Positions 6,342 to 13,280 of a stretch of DNA of 23,110 nucleotides are shown here, piece after piece; position 1 is the first letter of the stretch, and the number at the start of each line of letters is the position of its first letter. The stretch spans positions 1 to 23,110 of the forward strand of contig JBOFTV010000069.1 in assembly GCA_051652245.1 (NCBI GenBank), read 5' to 3'. The notes below the pieces were generated by a model. The model made no database searches, was not told the DNA's origin, and worked only from the letters and a program-made list of their open reading frames with translations. The stretch is from BHER01 sp051652245. Its GTDB lineage: Bacteria > Bacillota_I > Bacilli_A > Culicoidibacterales > Culicoidibacteraceae. The translations under genes were made by a program, and so were the position numbers.

Positions 6342-9338
6342 ATGTCAAAAAACAAATATCGTTTGACAAAACAGGGAATAGAAAAATATTATGAAAATGG
6401 TCAAGTTAAATTCACCAAGCAAGGAGAAGTAATCGCAGCGAAGGAAGTAATTGAAAATTATAAAGAAGAAGTCTTCCTCCAAAAGCGAGTGCTAGCCTAT
6501 TTCAGAAAAGAAAATAGTGCAGAAATAATTGAAAATATCAAAGCAGACAAGGAAACCACCTCCAAACTTGGGGACAAGGAAAGCCAAATATATGAAAAAG
6601 TATTACATGCATTCAAGCAACAAGAGAAAAGAATAAGCCACGATATACCACTATCGCTAGATTACTACCAAAACGTGGAGCGTGAAGAACTACTAAAAAG
6701 TAGAATAGCAATTTCAAAGGGGGAAGCCGATAAGAAATTAGCAATATACTACAATAAATTCAAAACAGACTTAGAAAATATAAAAGACCCGAATACAAAA
6801 AAATATGGCGTAAAACGCGAACAAATCAGAAAAACAAATAATGAAGCCTTTGCCCAAATAAGTGGTAAAGATAAATGGCTCGACCAATATTTTTTGGGAT
6901 TCGTCTACCAACTATTCAAAGAAGCAATGATTAAAAGTAATGATGTAAAGAAGGAACAAACAGCAAGTGAAATATTAGAAAGTAAAGAAGCATATAAAAT
7001 TAAAACACTAGACAGCCTTAGTCAAACATATCAAAATCGGCTATTTATGAACCTAATAGACATTGGCAAAATATCATATAATGGGTTAGAAAAGAAACTA
7101 TCAAGTGAGGCACTAGAAAATCAAAGGGCATTAGAAAAACTGTGCAAGAAATTCTCAGAGTCAATAGTTCGCGCAGGGAACAACCTCCTTTCTGACAAAA
7201 GCCTCCTAGATAAAAATGGTCACCCACTGGATATTTTAGGGGGGGATGATCAAATAGAGAGTTTAGGTGCTGATGATAGGTTAGTTAAAAATAAGAAAGC
7301 CCTGACCGAAATTTCTGCTAAATTTGAAGGTCTCAAGGAAGATGAACTAAATAAAGTAATCAACAATCTTGTAGCATTAAGAAGTGCAGTCATCCACAAA
7401 AAGCCCGATTTTTTGGATGAAAAAAAGCCCAATGTTTTGGATGAAGCCAAAGCCACTAAATTCTTAGAAGAACCAATCAATAGAACAGTTGAAAAATACA
7501 ATAAAATCATCATTCAAAAATACGAATCAAATGCTGTAAACCAGTACTACAAATTTAGTCATTACCACGAAATCATAGAAACAAGAATTACCAATGAAAT
7601 CGAAATTCTACCAAGTAACTACCTCCCAAAATTCAAATACATTCTTGACCGCTTGGACTGGACAGAGAAGCACCAAGCAACAAAATTCAACATAAACCTA
7701 ACAAACCTCATTATGGCAGATACCGACGAATTACACCTAGGAAAAAAGGCAAGGAACTTCCTACTTCAAGAAATATACTACACTGAATTTAGAAAAGGAA
7801 TATCAGCCAAAAACGCCAAAGAAAGCTTCCAAGCAACTATCGAAAAATATAATACAATAGTCTACCCTGCAAGCAAAACAAACAGCAGTAAACTAGATAC
7901 AGCATTCCTTGCAGGAGGTGAAGACAACCTTAATAGCTTATTCAAGTTAATTGACTGCAATATCGTAAAAGGTAATTTTGCTGAACTCCAAGTAATATGG
8001 GCAATATTCATACTCCAAAAATTCAATGAATTCATCAACAGCAAGTACTCATATCTAATAAAACTACCAACAGCAGCCCTCGCAACAGATATTGCGATAG
8101 AAGAAGCTAATATAACAGTAAAGTGTGACGTAGATACAACAAAAAAGCTTGTTCAAGATGTCTACACCCTTGCCAAACTATTAACACGCCGCGAGATAAA
8201 TGATTTAAAACACAGCATAACAGCATATTACCAATTTCAAAAAAGTAAAAAAAGCAGTAAAGCAGAGAATAAAAAAGAAGCAATCAAACTCCTAGCAATC
8301 ATGGTTGAAACACAACAGAACCATGACATCGAAGCCAACGGACTAGAAGGTTACGAAGCCATAATTGAAGAAATGCTCGTTGATAAAACAGATATAAGTA
8401 AATATAAACAGCCCGGATCAGAGAAAATCATCCAATTCAAAGGCCTGCGATTAATTACAAATGACAACACACAAAAGCTATTTACAAAACTATTCAAAGA
8501 AAGCCTCCAACCGTCATACTACACAACAGAAGAAAACATTGACATCCTAGACAGAGAAAAATTCAAAGAAAAAATAACAGCATTAAATAACACAATCAAC
8601 AACGAAGAGAACTACCTAAAGATAAAAGAACAGTTTAGAACAGCAAGTGGGACAAATAAAATTGTAATATCTGAAGCTCTCCAAGCGGCATGGAAAACCA
8701 GACAGACATTAAATTTCAAACGAAACATGGTCACGCTACACATGCCAATTAAAGCGCACAACTTAATAATTGAATTATATGGACTCCTTTTTAGAACAAC
8801 GCAGGCCATAGAGCAGGATTTAGTCTATGGATACGTGGGTTATATGACAGTTGAACCATTACCCATCCAACAAGACTTGATCAAAATACTCAGAGAGAAT
8901 AACATGCCCATAAGATGTTTACAGGAAAAATACAAGAAAAATTTCACTAAATTTTGTCAAACCATAGGAATTAATAGTGGTAAAAAAGAAAATAAATTTC
9001 GTAATAGCATTGCGCATTTTTCCTATTTTAATGATAGCAAAAATACAGAATCAATAGCGAGTTTGATTATCCAAACACATGCTAAATTAGGGTATAACCG
9101 CAAGCGCAAGAAATCTTTTAGAGAAGCAGTAGAATATATTTTTAACACAAATTGTTTAGATGTAAAATTCGATTGTGGAAGCAAAGAAATCAGACTAGAG
9201 AGCCGAAAACACGAATATTACTATGAAACGAGAAAGACCAAAAAAATCGCTGCCAAGAAGTTTGGAGTACTTGATAAACTAGGAAGTGAAGAAGTAAATC
9301 TGATGCAAAAGCTCATTGATTTTCCGTGTGAAAAATGA
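6342..9338 (+). CDS. Compact divergent Cas13a-like HEPN ribonuclease (second Cas13)
   Basis: I place the start at ATG 6342, with GAGGAG at 6329-6334 seven bases upstream. An in-frame ATG at 6327 overlaps that site and is unlikely. The 998-residue protein has two RxxxxH motifs, RSAVIH (R347-H352) and RNSIAH (R887-H892), the catalytic signature of paired HEPN RNase domains in Cas13. Landmarks match the full Cas13a of this window: an IGK motif (241-243) about 105 residues before HEPN1 (98 in Cas13a), a GG motif (300-301) about 46 before it (45 in Cas13a), and about 110 residues after HEPN2 in both. It lacks the MGN-x-GHKxW start and is about 280 residues shorter. HEPN1 has Ser where Asn is usual. 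A 24-bp tandem duplication lies just after HEPN1. No cas1, cas2 or array adjoins it, but a degenerate repeat lies 85 bp downstream. An RNA-guided or RNA-regulated RNase is inferred. Confidence 0.85.
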   Translation: MSKNKYRLTKQGIEKYYENGQVKFTKQGEVIAAKEVIENYKEEVFLQKRVLAYFRKENSAEIIENIKADKETTSKLGDKESQIYEKVLHAFKQQEKRISHDIPLSLDYYQNVEREELLKSRIAISKGEADKKLAIYYNKFKTDLENIKDPNTKKYGVKREQIRKTNNEAFAQISGKDKWLDQYFLGFVYQLFKEAMIKSNDVKKEQTASEILESKEAYKIKTLDSLSQTYQNRLFMNLIDIGKISYNGLEKKLSSEALENQRALEKLCKKFSESIVRAGNNLLSDKSLLDKNGHPLDILGGDDQIESLGADDRLVKNKKALTEISAKFEGLKEDELNKVINNLVALRSAVIHKKPDFLDEKKPNVLDEAKATKFLEEPINRTVEKYNKIIIQKYESNAVNQYYKFSHYHEIIETRITNEIEILPSNYLPKFKYILDRLDWTEKHQATKFNINLTNLIMADTDELHLGKKARNFLLQEIYYTEFRKGISAKNAKESFQATIEKYNTIVYPASKTNSSKLDTAFLAGGEDNLNSLFKLIDCNIVKGNFAELQVIWAIFILQKFNEFINSKYSYLIKLPTAALATDIAIEEANITVKCDVDTTKKLVQDVYTLAKLLTRREINDLKHSITAYYQFQKSKKSSKAENKKEAIKLLAIMVETQQNHDIEANGLEGYEAIIEEMLVDKTDISKYKQPGSEKIIQFKGLRLITNDNTQKLFTKLFKESLQPSYYTTEENIDILDREKFKEKITALNNTINNEENYLKIKEQFRTASGTNKIVISEALQAAWKTRQTLNFKRNMVTLHMPIKAHNLIIELYGLLFRTTQAIEQDLVYGYVGYMTVEPLPIQQDLIKILRENNMPIRCLQEKYKKNFTKFCQTIGINSGKKENKFRNSIAHFSYFNDSKNTESIASLIIQTHAKLGYNRKRKKSFREAVEYIFNTNCLDVKFDCGSKEIRLESRKHEYYYETRKTKKIAAKKFGVLDKLGSEEVNLMQKLIDFPCEK
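7398..7445 (+). repeat. 24-bp in-frame tandem duplication inside the Cas13a-like gene
   Basis: 7398-7421 and 7422-7445 encode KKPDFLDE and KKPNVLDE. The copies begin right after the HEPN1 histidine codon. Confidence 0.8.
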
Positions 9339-9345
9339 TCTAATT

Positions 9346-9404
9346 AATAGATAAGAAAAAGTTTAGTTTGCCCAACTTAAGCGAGCTAAACTGTACTATC
9401 TATT
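9346..9404 (+). ncRNA. Two-stem structured RNA segment between the Cas13a-like gene and the orphan repeat
   Basis: AATAGATA (9346-9353) can pair with TATCTATT (9397-9404). Inside it, GTTTAGTTTG (9361-9370) can pair with CGAGCTAAAC (9382-9391) over 10 bp with two G-U pairs, with an internal loop between stems. A short pyrimidine run (TCCTTTT) follows. It could be a weak terminator for the gene upstream or part of a longer guide-like RNA with the repeat at 9424-9459. Pairing was found by eye; no folding energy was computed. Confidence 0.45.
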
Positions 9405-9423
9405 CCTTTTAGCAGAAAAGCTA

Positions 9424-9459
9424 TGGAATATCCTCCCCAATACCGAAGGGGAATAAAAC
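9424..9459 (+). repeat. Solitary degenerate type VI-A CRISPR repeat
   Basis: The last 25 bases match the array repeat except for one change (AATAAAAC instead of ACTAAAAC). The hairpin CCCC-AATACCGAA-GGGG is exact, including the loop. The first 11 bases diverge. In the array repeat TAG pairs with CTA as the outer stem. Here TAT (9429-9431) can pair with ATA (9453-9455), so both sides changed while pairing stayed possible. No second repeat is found nearby, so it is not an array. The GGGG strand lies 15-18 nt before the GTG of the next small ORF. Confidence 0.8.
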
Positions 9460-9466
9460 TTAACAG

Positions 9467-9652
9467 GTGAATAACCAATATGGCATGGTGTTAAAGACAA
9501 ACGAAAATAAGGTTATAAAGAAAGAGGCAAATAACAACTATGCGGGTTATACAGGTGGTTCAGGTGGCGGAATAAATATTACAGATCCGGGTTGGAATCC
9601 AGATTTCGATAATTGTGAGGGTGCAATTGGCGGATATGGTATTTGCATTTAA
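9467..9652 (+). CDS. Small Gly/Asn-rich peptide of unknown function next to the orphan repeat
   Basis: A 61-codon frame starts at GTG, 8 bases after the end of the orphan CRISPR-like repeat. The peptide is charged at its N-terminus (KTNENKVIKKE), then Gly/Asn-rich (YTGGSGGG), with two cysteines near the C-terminus (DNCEGAIGGYGICI). This resembles a small secreted or modified peptide precursor, but I recognise no family. The only Shine-Dalgarno-like sequence (AAGGGGA, 9446-9452) is within the repeat hairpin and 14 bases from the start, which is long. An in-frame ATG at 9485 is an alternative start. An XRE regulator follows 55 bp later. Whether it is translated is uncertain. Confidence 0.45.
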   Translation: MNNQYGMVLKTNENKVIKKEANNNYAGYTGGSGGGINITDPGWNPDFDNCEGAIGGYGICI

Positions 9653-9707
9653 TTTGAAAATACTATTCAGATTACTATAACGGGTTAAAAGTGTAGAGGA
9701 GGCAATA

Positions 9708-9962
9708 ATGATGATAGAATTAGAAACAGGAATTAGAAGAGATAGTAAAAAAAATATTAATGAATACGTATCAAACAAAATAAAAGAAACAAGGATTGAA
9801 AACAATAAAACATTAAAAGAGATAGCAAATCAAATGGAATTAACGCCAACAACAATATATAGATACGAAAAAAACATTAGAACAATTAATTTTGAAAATT
9901 TGTTATTATTTTGTAATTTGTTTGACTTATCATTATCCGAATTCTTTATCGAATATAAATAA
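9708..9962 (+). CDS. XRE/Cro-C1-type helix-turn-helix regulator
   Basis: This 84-residue protein carries one HTH_3-like domain (about residues 19-80). Its core TLKEIANQMELTPTTIYRYE matches the xxIAxxxGvSxxTIsrYE pattern of XRE DNA-binding domains, followed by NFENLLLFCNLFDLSLSEFF, the usual last two helices. AGGAGG (9697-9702) lies 5 bp before ATG 9708 and 8 bp before a second in-frame ATG at 9711, which has better spacing. It is likely co-transcribed with the small peptide gene and could be its regulator, or that of the Cas13a-like gene. It has no extra sensor domain. Confidence 0.8.
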   Translation: MMIELETGIRRDSKKNINEYVSNKIKETRIENNKTLKEIANQMELTPTTIYRYEKNIRTINFENLLLFCNLFDLSLSEFFIEYK

Positions 9963-10070
9963 AAAGAAAGAGATGAACTCTTTATTTTTATTTCCTAAAT
10001 TGTAAAGTGATGCTGGACAGAATTTCTATAAATTGAGTGGATATATGTAAAACTGAGTATCAAATTCTGC

Positions 10071-10298
10071 TTATTGTGTGTTCATGCTTTCAATCTCTGC
10101 TTCAAATAGTTCCCTTGGACTTTTACCATCGTGTCGTTGGAGTAACCTAGTATTGATGAATGAATCATAGACATCAATCGCTTTCTGTTTCACGTCATCA
10201 AAGATACGCCCCTTAGGAATATAACGTCGTATCTCACGGTTGAATCGTTCGTTAATTCCACGTTGATATGATGCATATGAATCAGCGTAAAAAATAGC
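10071..10298 (-). pseudogene. 3' fragment of an IS30-family transposase
   Basis: On the minus strand an open frame of 75 codons plus TAA reads AIFYADSYASYQRGINERFN then REIRRYIPKGRIFDDV, and ends in GKSPRELFEAEIESMNTQ. The pattern FAD-YASWERGTNENxNGLIRxYxPKG is the conserved C-terminal DDE region of IS30-family transposases, including the final catalytic Glu (in RGINE). No N-terminal part or start is present; the frame breaks off at 10298. It is a dead remnant. Confidence 0.85.
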
Positions 10299-10299
10299 T

Positions 10300-10416
10300 G
10301 TTCATATCCCTTTGTATACTGATTCTGCAAAGCCAATTGAATCAGACACAATAGTTAACAACTTAAAAACAACAAGTGAAATCATAATCGAGCACAGAAA
10401 TATAATCAAAGCGTGA
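10300..10416 (+). pseudogene. Truncated 3' end of an unidentified gene at the IS30 scar
   Basis: A plus-strand frame of 38 codons plus TGA, without a start codon, begins where the IS30 fragment ends and reads VHIPLYTDSAKP at first and LKTTSEIIIEHRNIIKA at the end. It is followed by a strong terminator (10431-10460), as expected for the end of a real gene. I do not recognise the family. Its 5' part was probably lost with the IS30-associated rearrangement. Confidence 0.45.
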
Positions 10417-10430
10417 CCGCTGCAAAGATA

Positions 10431-10460
10431 AAAGAACGAAGAATAATTCGTTCTTTTTTT
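10431..10460 (+). terminator. Rho-independent terminator
   Basis: AAAGAACGAA (10431-10440) pairs perfectly with TTCGTTCTTT (10447-10456) over a 6-nt loop, followed by T's to 10460. Confidence 0.85.
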
Positions 10461-11067
10461 ATACAAAAACATAGCCAAAAATAAAATTTGTTCTCAACAT
10501 CCGCCCGCAACAGCGCAAAAAAGCAAGCTAAAACAATCACACAAATGTATTTGTTATCCTAAAAACGACCAACTTTTCAGACAAATTGCAGTCGAAAAAT
10601 GGCTGTGAATAAAAATGCACACCCAACAAACGCACAGTGGCCTCCTTGACAACAACATGCTAAAGAGCGTAAGATAAAGCTATAAACAATACAAACCCAA
10701 GAACCACTCATAATCAAAAAAAAGTTATTTCACGTGACAATTGAACCGTTCCAATAAATAGTTACATATGGAAAGGAAGTAGTAAAATGTGTACAGTACT
10801 AAGAATTGGTCAGGGGCGAAGTAGTCCCTAGACTTGCAGAAGAAAGCATTAAAAAATGTGGGAATTAATGTGAAGAAAATGCAAAGGAGTGTGATCCCAT
10901 AATAAAAGAAGCAAACCAACCTAGAGTTCAAATCCAAGCACAAGAAGATAAGCAAATGTATTTAGTAGGTACCGGATTAGGACGGTCCACACAACTCTTG
11001 CTACCAACACGCCACACGTATTTTCTATAACTATCACAATAGTTATGAGAGGTGGAGAAAGAAAAAA
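10461..11067. other. Decayed intergenic stretch
   Basis: A TTGACA (10646-10651) and TAAGAT (10670-10675) 18 bp apart could be a promoter. An ATG at 10787 with AAAGGAAG upstream opens only 14 codons (MCTVLRIGQGRSSP) and then stops, with other frames open after it, as in a frameshifted small gene. A perfect 8-bp inverted repeat, ATAACTAT and ATAGTTAT with a CACA spacer (11027-11046), precedes the next gene and may be an operator. I see no intact gene. Confidence 0.35.
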
Positions 11068-11259
11068 ATGACAGCATTCTTTAAAAAATATGGAAGAGAA
11101 ATGATTTTTATCTTTATCATGGGAGGGATTGTTTCAATAGCGATCCTGCTGCTTTTAGGAGAACCACCAAAAGAGGTGTTCATAAAATATATGGCATGTA
11201 ACGCCATTTACATGATTGTATTGCTTAAAGACTGGCATAAGGAAAACAAGAAAAAATGA
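11068..11259 (+). CDS. Small membrane protein, unknown function
   Basis: This 63-residue protein has two hydrophobic segments (about 12-31 and 39-53) separated by a short charged loop (GEPPKEVFIK), with a basic start (FFKKYGR) and a basic end (HKENKKK). GGTGGAG precedes the ATG, slightly distant. The inverted repeat at 11027-11046 lies 21 bp before the start and could be an operator. No family is recognised. Size and shape would fit a small immunity or stress membrane protein, but nothing shows that. Confidence 0.5.
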   Translation: MTAFFKKYGREMIFIFIMGGIVSIAILLLLGEPPKEVFIKYMACNAIYMIVLLKDWHKENKKK

Positions 11260-11410
11260 ATATCTAGATGTTAAAATCCATCACGCAACTATCCTATCAC
11301 ACTGGGCACAAAATACAAGATAACCCTACAATTAACAAATCCAAGAAATACCGACCTAATACCTAGAAGTGTCTTTATACTAGTCCATTTCCAATATCAA
11401 AGTACACCAC

Positions 11411-11460
11411 AAAAAGCGTATAGAAGCCTATAAAACAGGGTCTATACGCTTTTTATTTTT
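11411..11460. terminator. Strong bidirectional terminator
   Basis: AAAAAGCGTATAGA (11411-11424) pairs perfectly over 14 bp with TCTATACGCTTTTT (11441-11454), followed by ATTTTT. The A-run on the left arm allows use from both strands. It separates the small membrane gene from the PadR operon. Confidence 0.85.
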
Positions 11461-11635
11461 GGGGAAAATCGAATTCCTAGACAAGCGCTAGTTTATTTAC
11501 CTTTTGAGTCAAAGAAGGAAAGAGTGTAGCGATATAATATATTAAAAAAATAGCTATCGTTTGCAACACATACAATCAAAACTTAGCCATTGTCCCCATA
11601 TTACTTTGCTAATACACTTTTTTATAAAAAAGGTA

Positions 11636-11664
11636 TTGACCTGAATAATTCAATATGGTATATT
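11636..11664 (+). promoter_or_regulatory. Promoter and likely operator of the PadR operon
   Basis: TTGACC (11636-11641) and TATATT (11659-11664) are separated by exactly 17 bp. The -10 lies in a perfect palindrome GTATA-T-TATAC (11658-11668), a good place for a dimeric repressor such as the PadR protein encoded next. Autoregulation is inferred. Confidence 0.7.
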
Positions 11665-11707
11665 ATACTTGTATCATATTAAACAAGTTGAATATTGGAG
11701 GGGCGAA

Positions 11708-12265
11708 ATGTCACTAAAACAAGGAATATTAGGATTACTAACTGGAGAAAATAAAACGGGATATGATATCCATAAATGTTTTGATCAATCCATTGGCTTT
11801 TTTTGGAAATCAAGTAGAAGTCAGGTTTATCGCGAGTTAGATCTCATGGAAAAACAAGGCTGGGTTAAAAGTCGTGCAATATTACAAGAAGGAAAACCCA
11901 ACAAGAAACTATACGAAATTACAAGTACAGGGCAGCAAGTGCACCAAAAATGGTTGAAGGAATATGAAATAACAAAAGAACTAGAGTTTAGAATTAGCCT
12001 ACTAATCCGAACCTATTTCTCAGATTCACGACCAAAGGAAGAATTAATAACAATTTTAGAGAACTATTCATTAGCTTGTGGGAATGCTCTTAAAACATTA
12101 GAGAAAATACCATTAGAAAGTTACGCTGAAACAAAAAGTGAAAATAGTGTCTATATAAATGCGACACTCTCTTACGGTATAAATTTCTATAAGATGTTAA
12201 TGTCCTGGTGCAAAGAAACCATTGATGAAATAAATAAAATAAGAAAAATGAGGAATATAAAATGA
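11708..12265 (+). CDS. PadR-family transcriptional regulator
   Basis: I place the start at ATG 11708, with GGAGGGG just upstream, rather than the earlier TTG at 11669, which falls in the transcription-start area. The 185-residue protein begins SLKQGILGLLTGENKTGYDI and continues with FWKSSRSQVYRELDLMEKQG, the winged-helix DNA-binding pattern of PadR proteins (about residues 2-80). A C-terminal helical dimerisation region follows (about 90-180), as in the Vir/AphA-like PadR subgroup. It overlaps the next gene by 4 bp (ATGA). PadR repressors commonly control adjacent multidrug ABC exporters, which fits the genes downstream. Confidence 0.9.
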   Translation: MSLKQGILGLLTGENKTGYDIHKCFDQSIGFFWKSSRSQVYRELDLMEKQGWVKSRAILQEGKPNKKLYEITSTGQQVHQKWLKEYEITKELEFRISLLIRTYFSDSRPKEELITILENYSLACGNALKTLEKIPLESYAETKSENSVYINATLSYGINFYKMLMSWCKETIDEINKIRKMRNIK

Positions 12266-13179
12266 AAAAATTACATGTTATAATTGGTGCCGGTCCAGTA
12301 GGACGAAATGTTATGAATAAACTCAGTGAGAAAAATGAACAAGTGAGAATAATAAATACTAAGGGAATAGCTACAAGTAAAGCTACATCAGTTAAGGCGG
12401 ATATTTTAGACTACAAGCAGCTATTAAAAGCGTGCGAAGGAGCGGATGTAATTTACTTCTGTAGCTCACCACCCTATACGGAGTGGGATAAATTATTTAG
12501 TGTCTATGCCAAAAATGTTATTGATGTATGCACGGAACTGAAGGCAAAACTAGTCTATGCAGATAATCTTTATATGTATGGTCAAGTAGTACAAATGTCT
12601 GAAAAATCAGCCTATGCTGCAACAACAAAAAAAGGGAAAATAAGAGCAACCGTTGCCAACCAAATCATGAGTGCGCATAATGCGGGCTTGATTAAAGCGA
12701 CAATAGCACGATCTTCAGATTTTTATGGTCCTGAGGTTCAAACCTCTATGGTAGGAAAAGCTGTCTTTCAAGCTGCACTTGCGGGAAAAAAGGTTCAACT
12801 ACTGGGAAATACTGATCTATTACACTCATTAACTTACATTGAAGACTTTGCCAAAGCCCTGATTATTTTAGGTGAGAGTGAAGAAGCTTTTGGCGAAATA
12901 TGGCATGTACCAAATGCACCAACAATAACGTGTAATCAATTTATGAAAAAGGTAGAATTGCAAATAGGTGTTAGCATTAAATCAATGAACGCATCAAAAG
13001 GGATGATTACATTTGCGGGCTTATTTAGTAAACCAACAAGAGAACTTGTAGAAATGTTCTATATGTATGATAAGCCATTTGTTGCAAGCCATAAGCAGTT
13101 TGATAAGCATTTTACGATGCCGGTTACAACATTTGATGAAGGTATCAAAAAAACGATTAAATGGGTAAAAGGTTTATAA
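12262..13179 (+). CDS. NAD(P)-binding epimerase/dehydratase-like protein (extended SDR family)
   Basis: This 305-residue protein has an N-terminal Rossmann fold with a glycine motif IIGAGPVGRNV (about 7-17), a second-strand region, and the SDR-like segment ADVIYFCSSPPY. YADNLYMYG (about 99-107) takes the position of the active-site Tyr region, and GKIRA is in place of the usual YxxxK spacing, so catalysis is uncertain. LLHSLTYIEDFAKAL (about 186-200) matches the epimerase motif that closes the substrate pocket. It is translationally coupled to the PadR gene. It might act on a nucleotide sugar or small metabolite, or be a redox-sensing NmrA-like protein. The substrate is not evident. Confidence 0.75.
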   Translation: MKKLHVIIGAGPVGRNVMNKLSEKNEQVRIINTKGIATSKATSVKADILDYKQLLKACEGADVIYFCSSPPYTEWDKLFSVYAKNVIDVCTELKAKLVYADNLYMYGQVVQMSEKSAYAATTKKGKIRATVANQIMSAHNAGLIKATIARSSDFYGPEVQTSMVGKAVFQAALAGKKVQLLGNTDLLHSLTYIEDFAKALIILGESEEAFGEIWHVPNAPTITCNQFMKKVELQIGVSIKSMNASKGMITFAGLFSKPTRELVEMFYMYDKPFVASHKQFDKHFTMPVTTFDEGIKKTIKWVKGL

Positions 13180-13204
13180 TTTTTATCATAAAATAAACTT
13201 ATCA

Positions 13205-13250
13205 GAGCTGAAAAAAAGTAAGTGAATTTAAAATATTTTATTTTCAGCTC
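13205..13250 (+). terminator. Inverted repeat between epimerase and ABC genes (possible attenuator)
   Basis: GAGCTGAAAA (13205-13214) pairs with TTTTCAGCTC (13241-13250), with an AT-rich loop that itself contains AAAATATTTT. There is no T-run after it, so it may be a transcript-stability or attenuation element rather than a full terminator. Confidence 0.4.
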
Positions 13251-13280
13251 AATAACTCTTAATCTGAAGGAGCAAATAAT

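Noticed and set aside
9346..9404. tracrRNA
   Set aside because: Type VI-A systems do not use a tracrRNA, and the segment has no long complement to the repeat.
9424..9500. A second CRISPR array beside the compact Cas13a-like gene
   Set aside because: Only one repeat is present within reach; no second copy of GGGGA-TAAAAC is found downstream.
9467..9652. Class IIa bacteriocin
   Set aside because: No YGNGV motif and no double-glycine leader in a proper position; only left as an unknown small peptide.
10725..10955. Minus-strand 76-codon hydrophobic ORF
   Set aside because: No clear ribosome binding site, no recognisable family, and it lies in decayed DNA where a broken plus-strand frame with a better start signal exists.
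11669..11707. TTG start for the PadR gene
   Set aside because: It sits at the predicted transcription start; ATG 11708 has a strong GGAGGGG site and begins exactly at the conserved PadR N-terminus.
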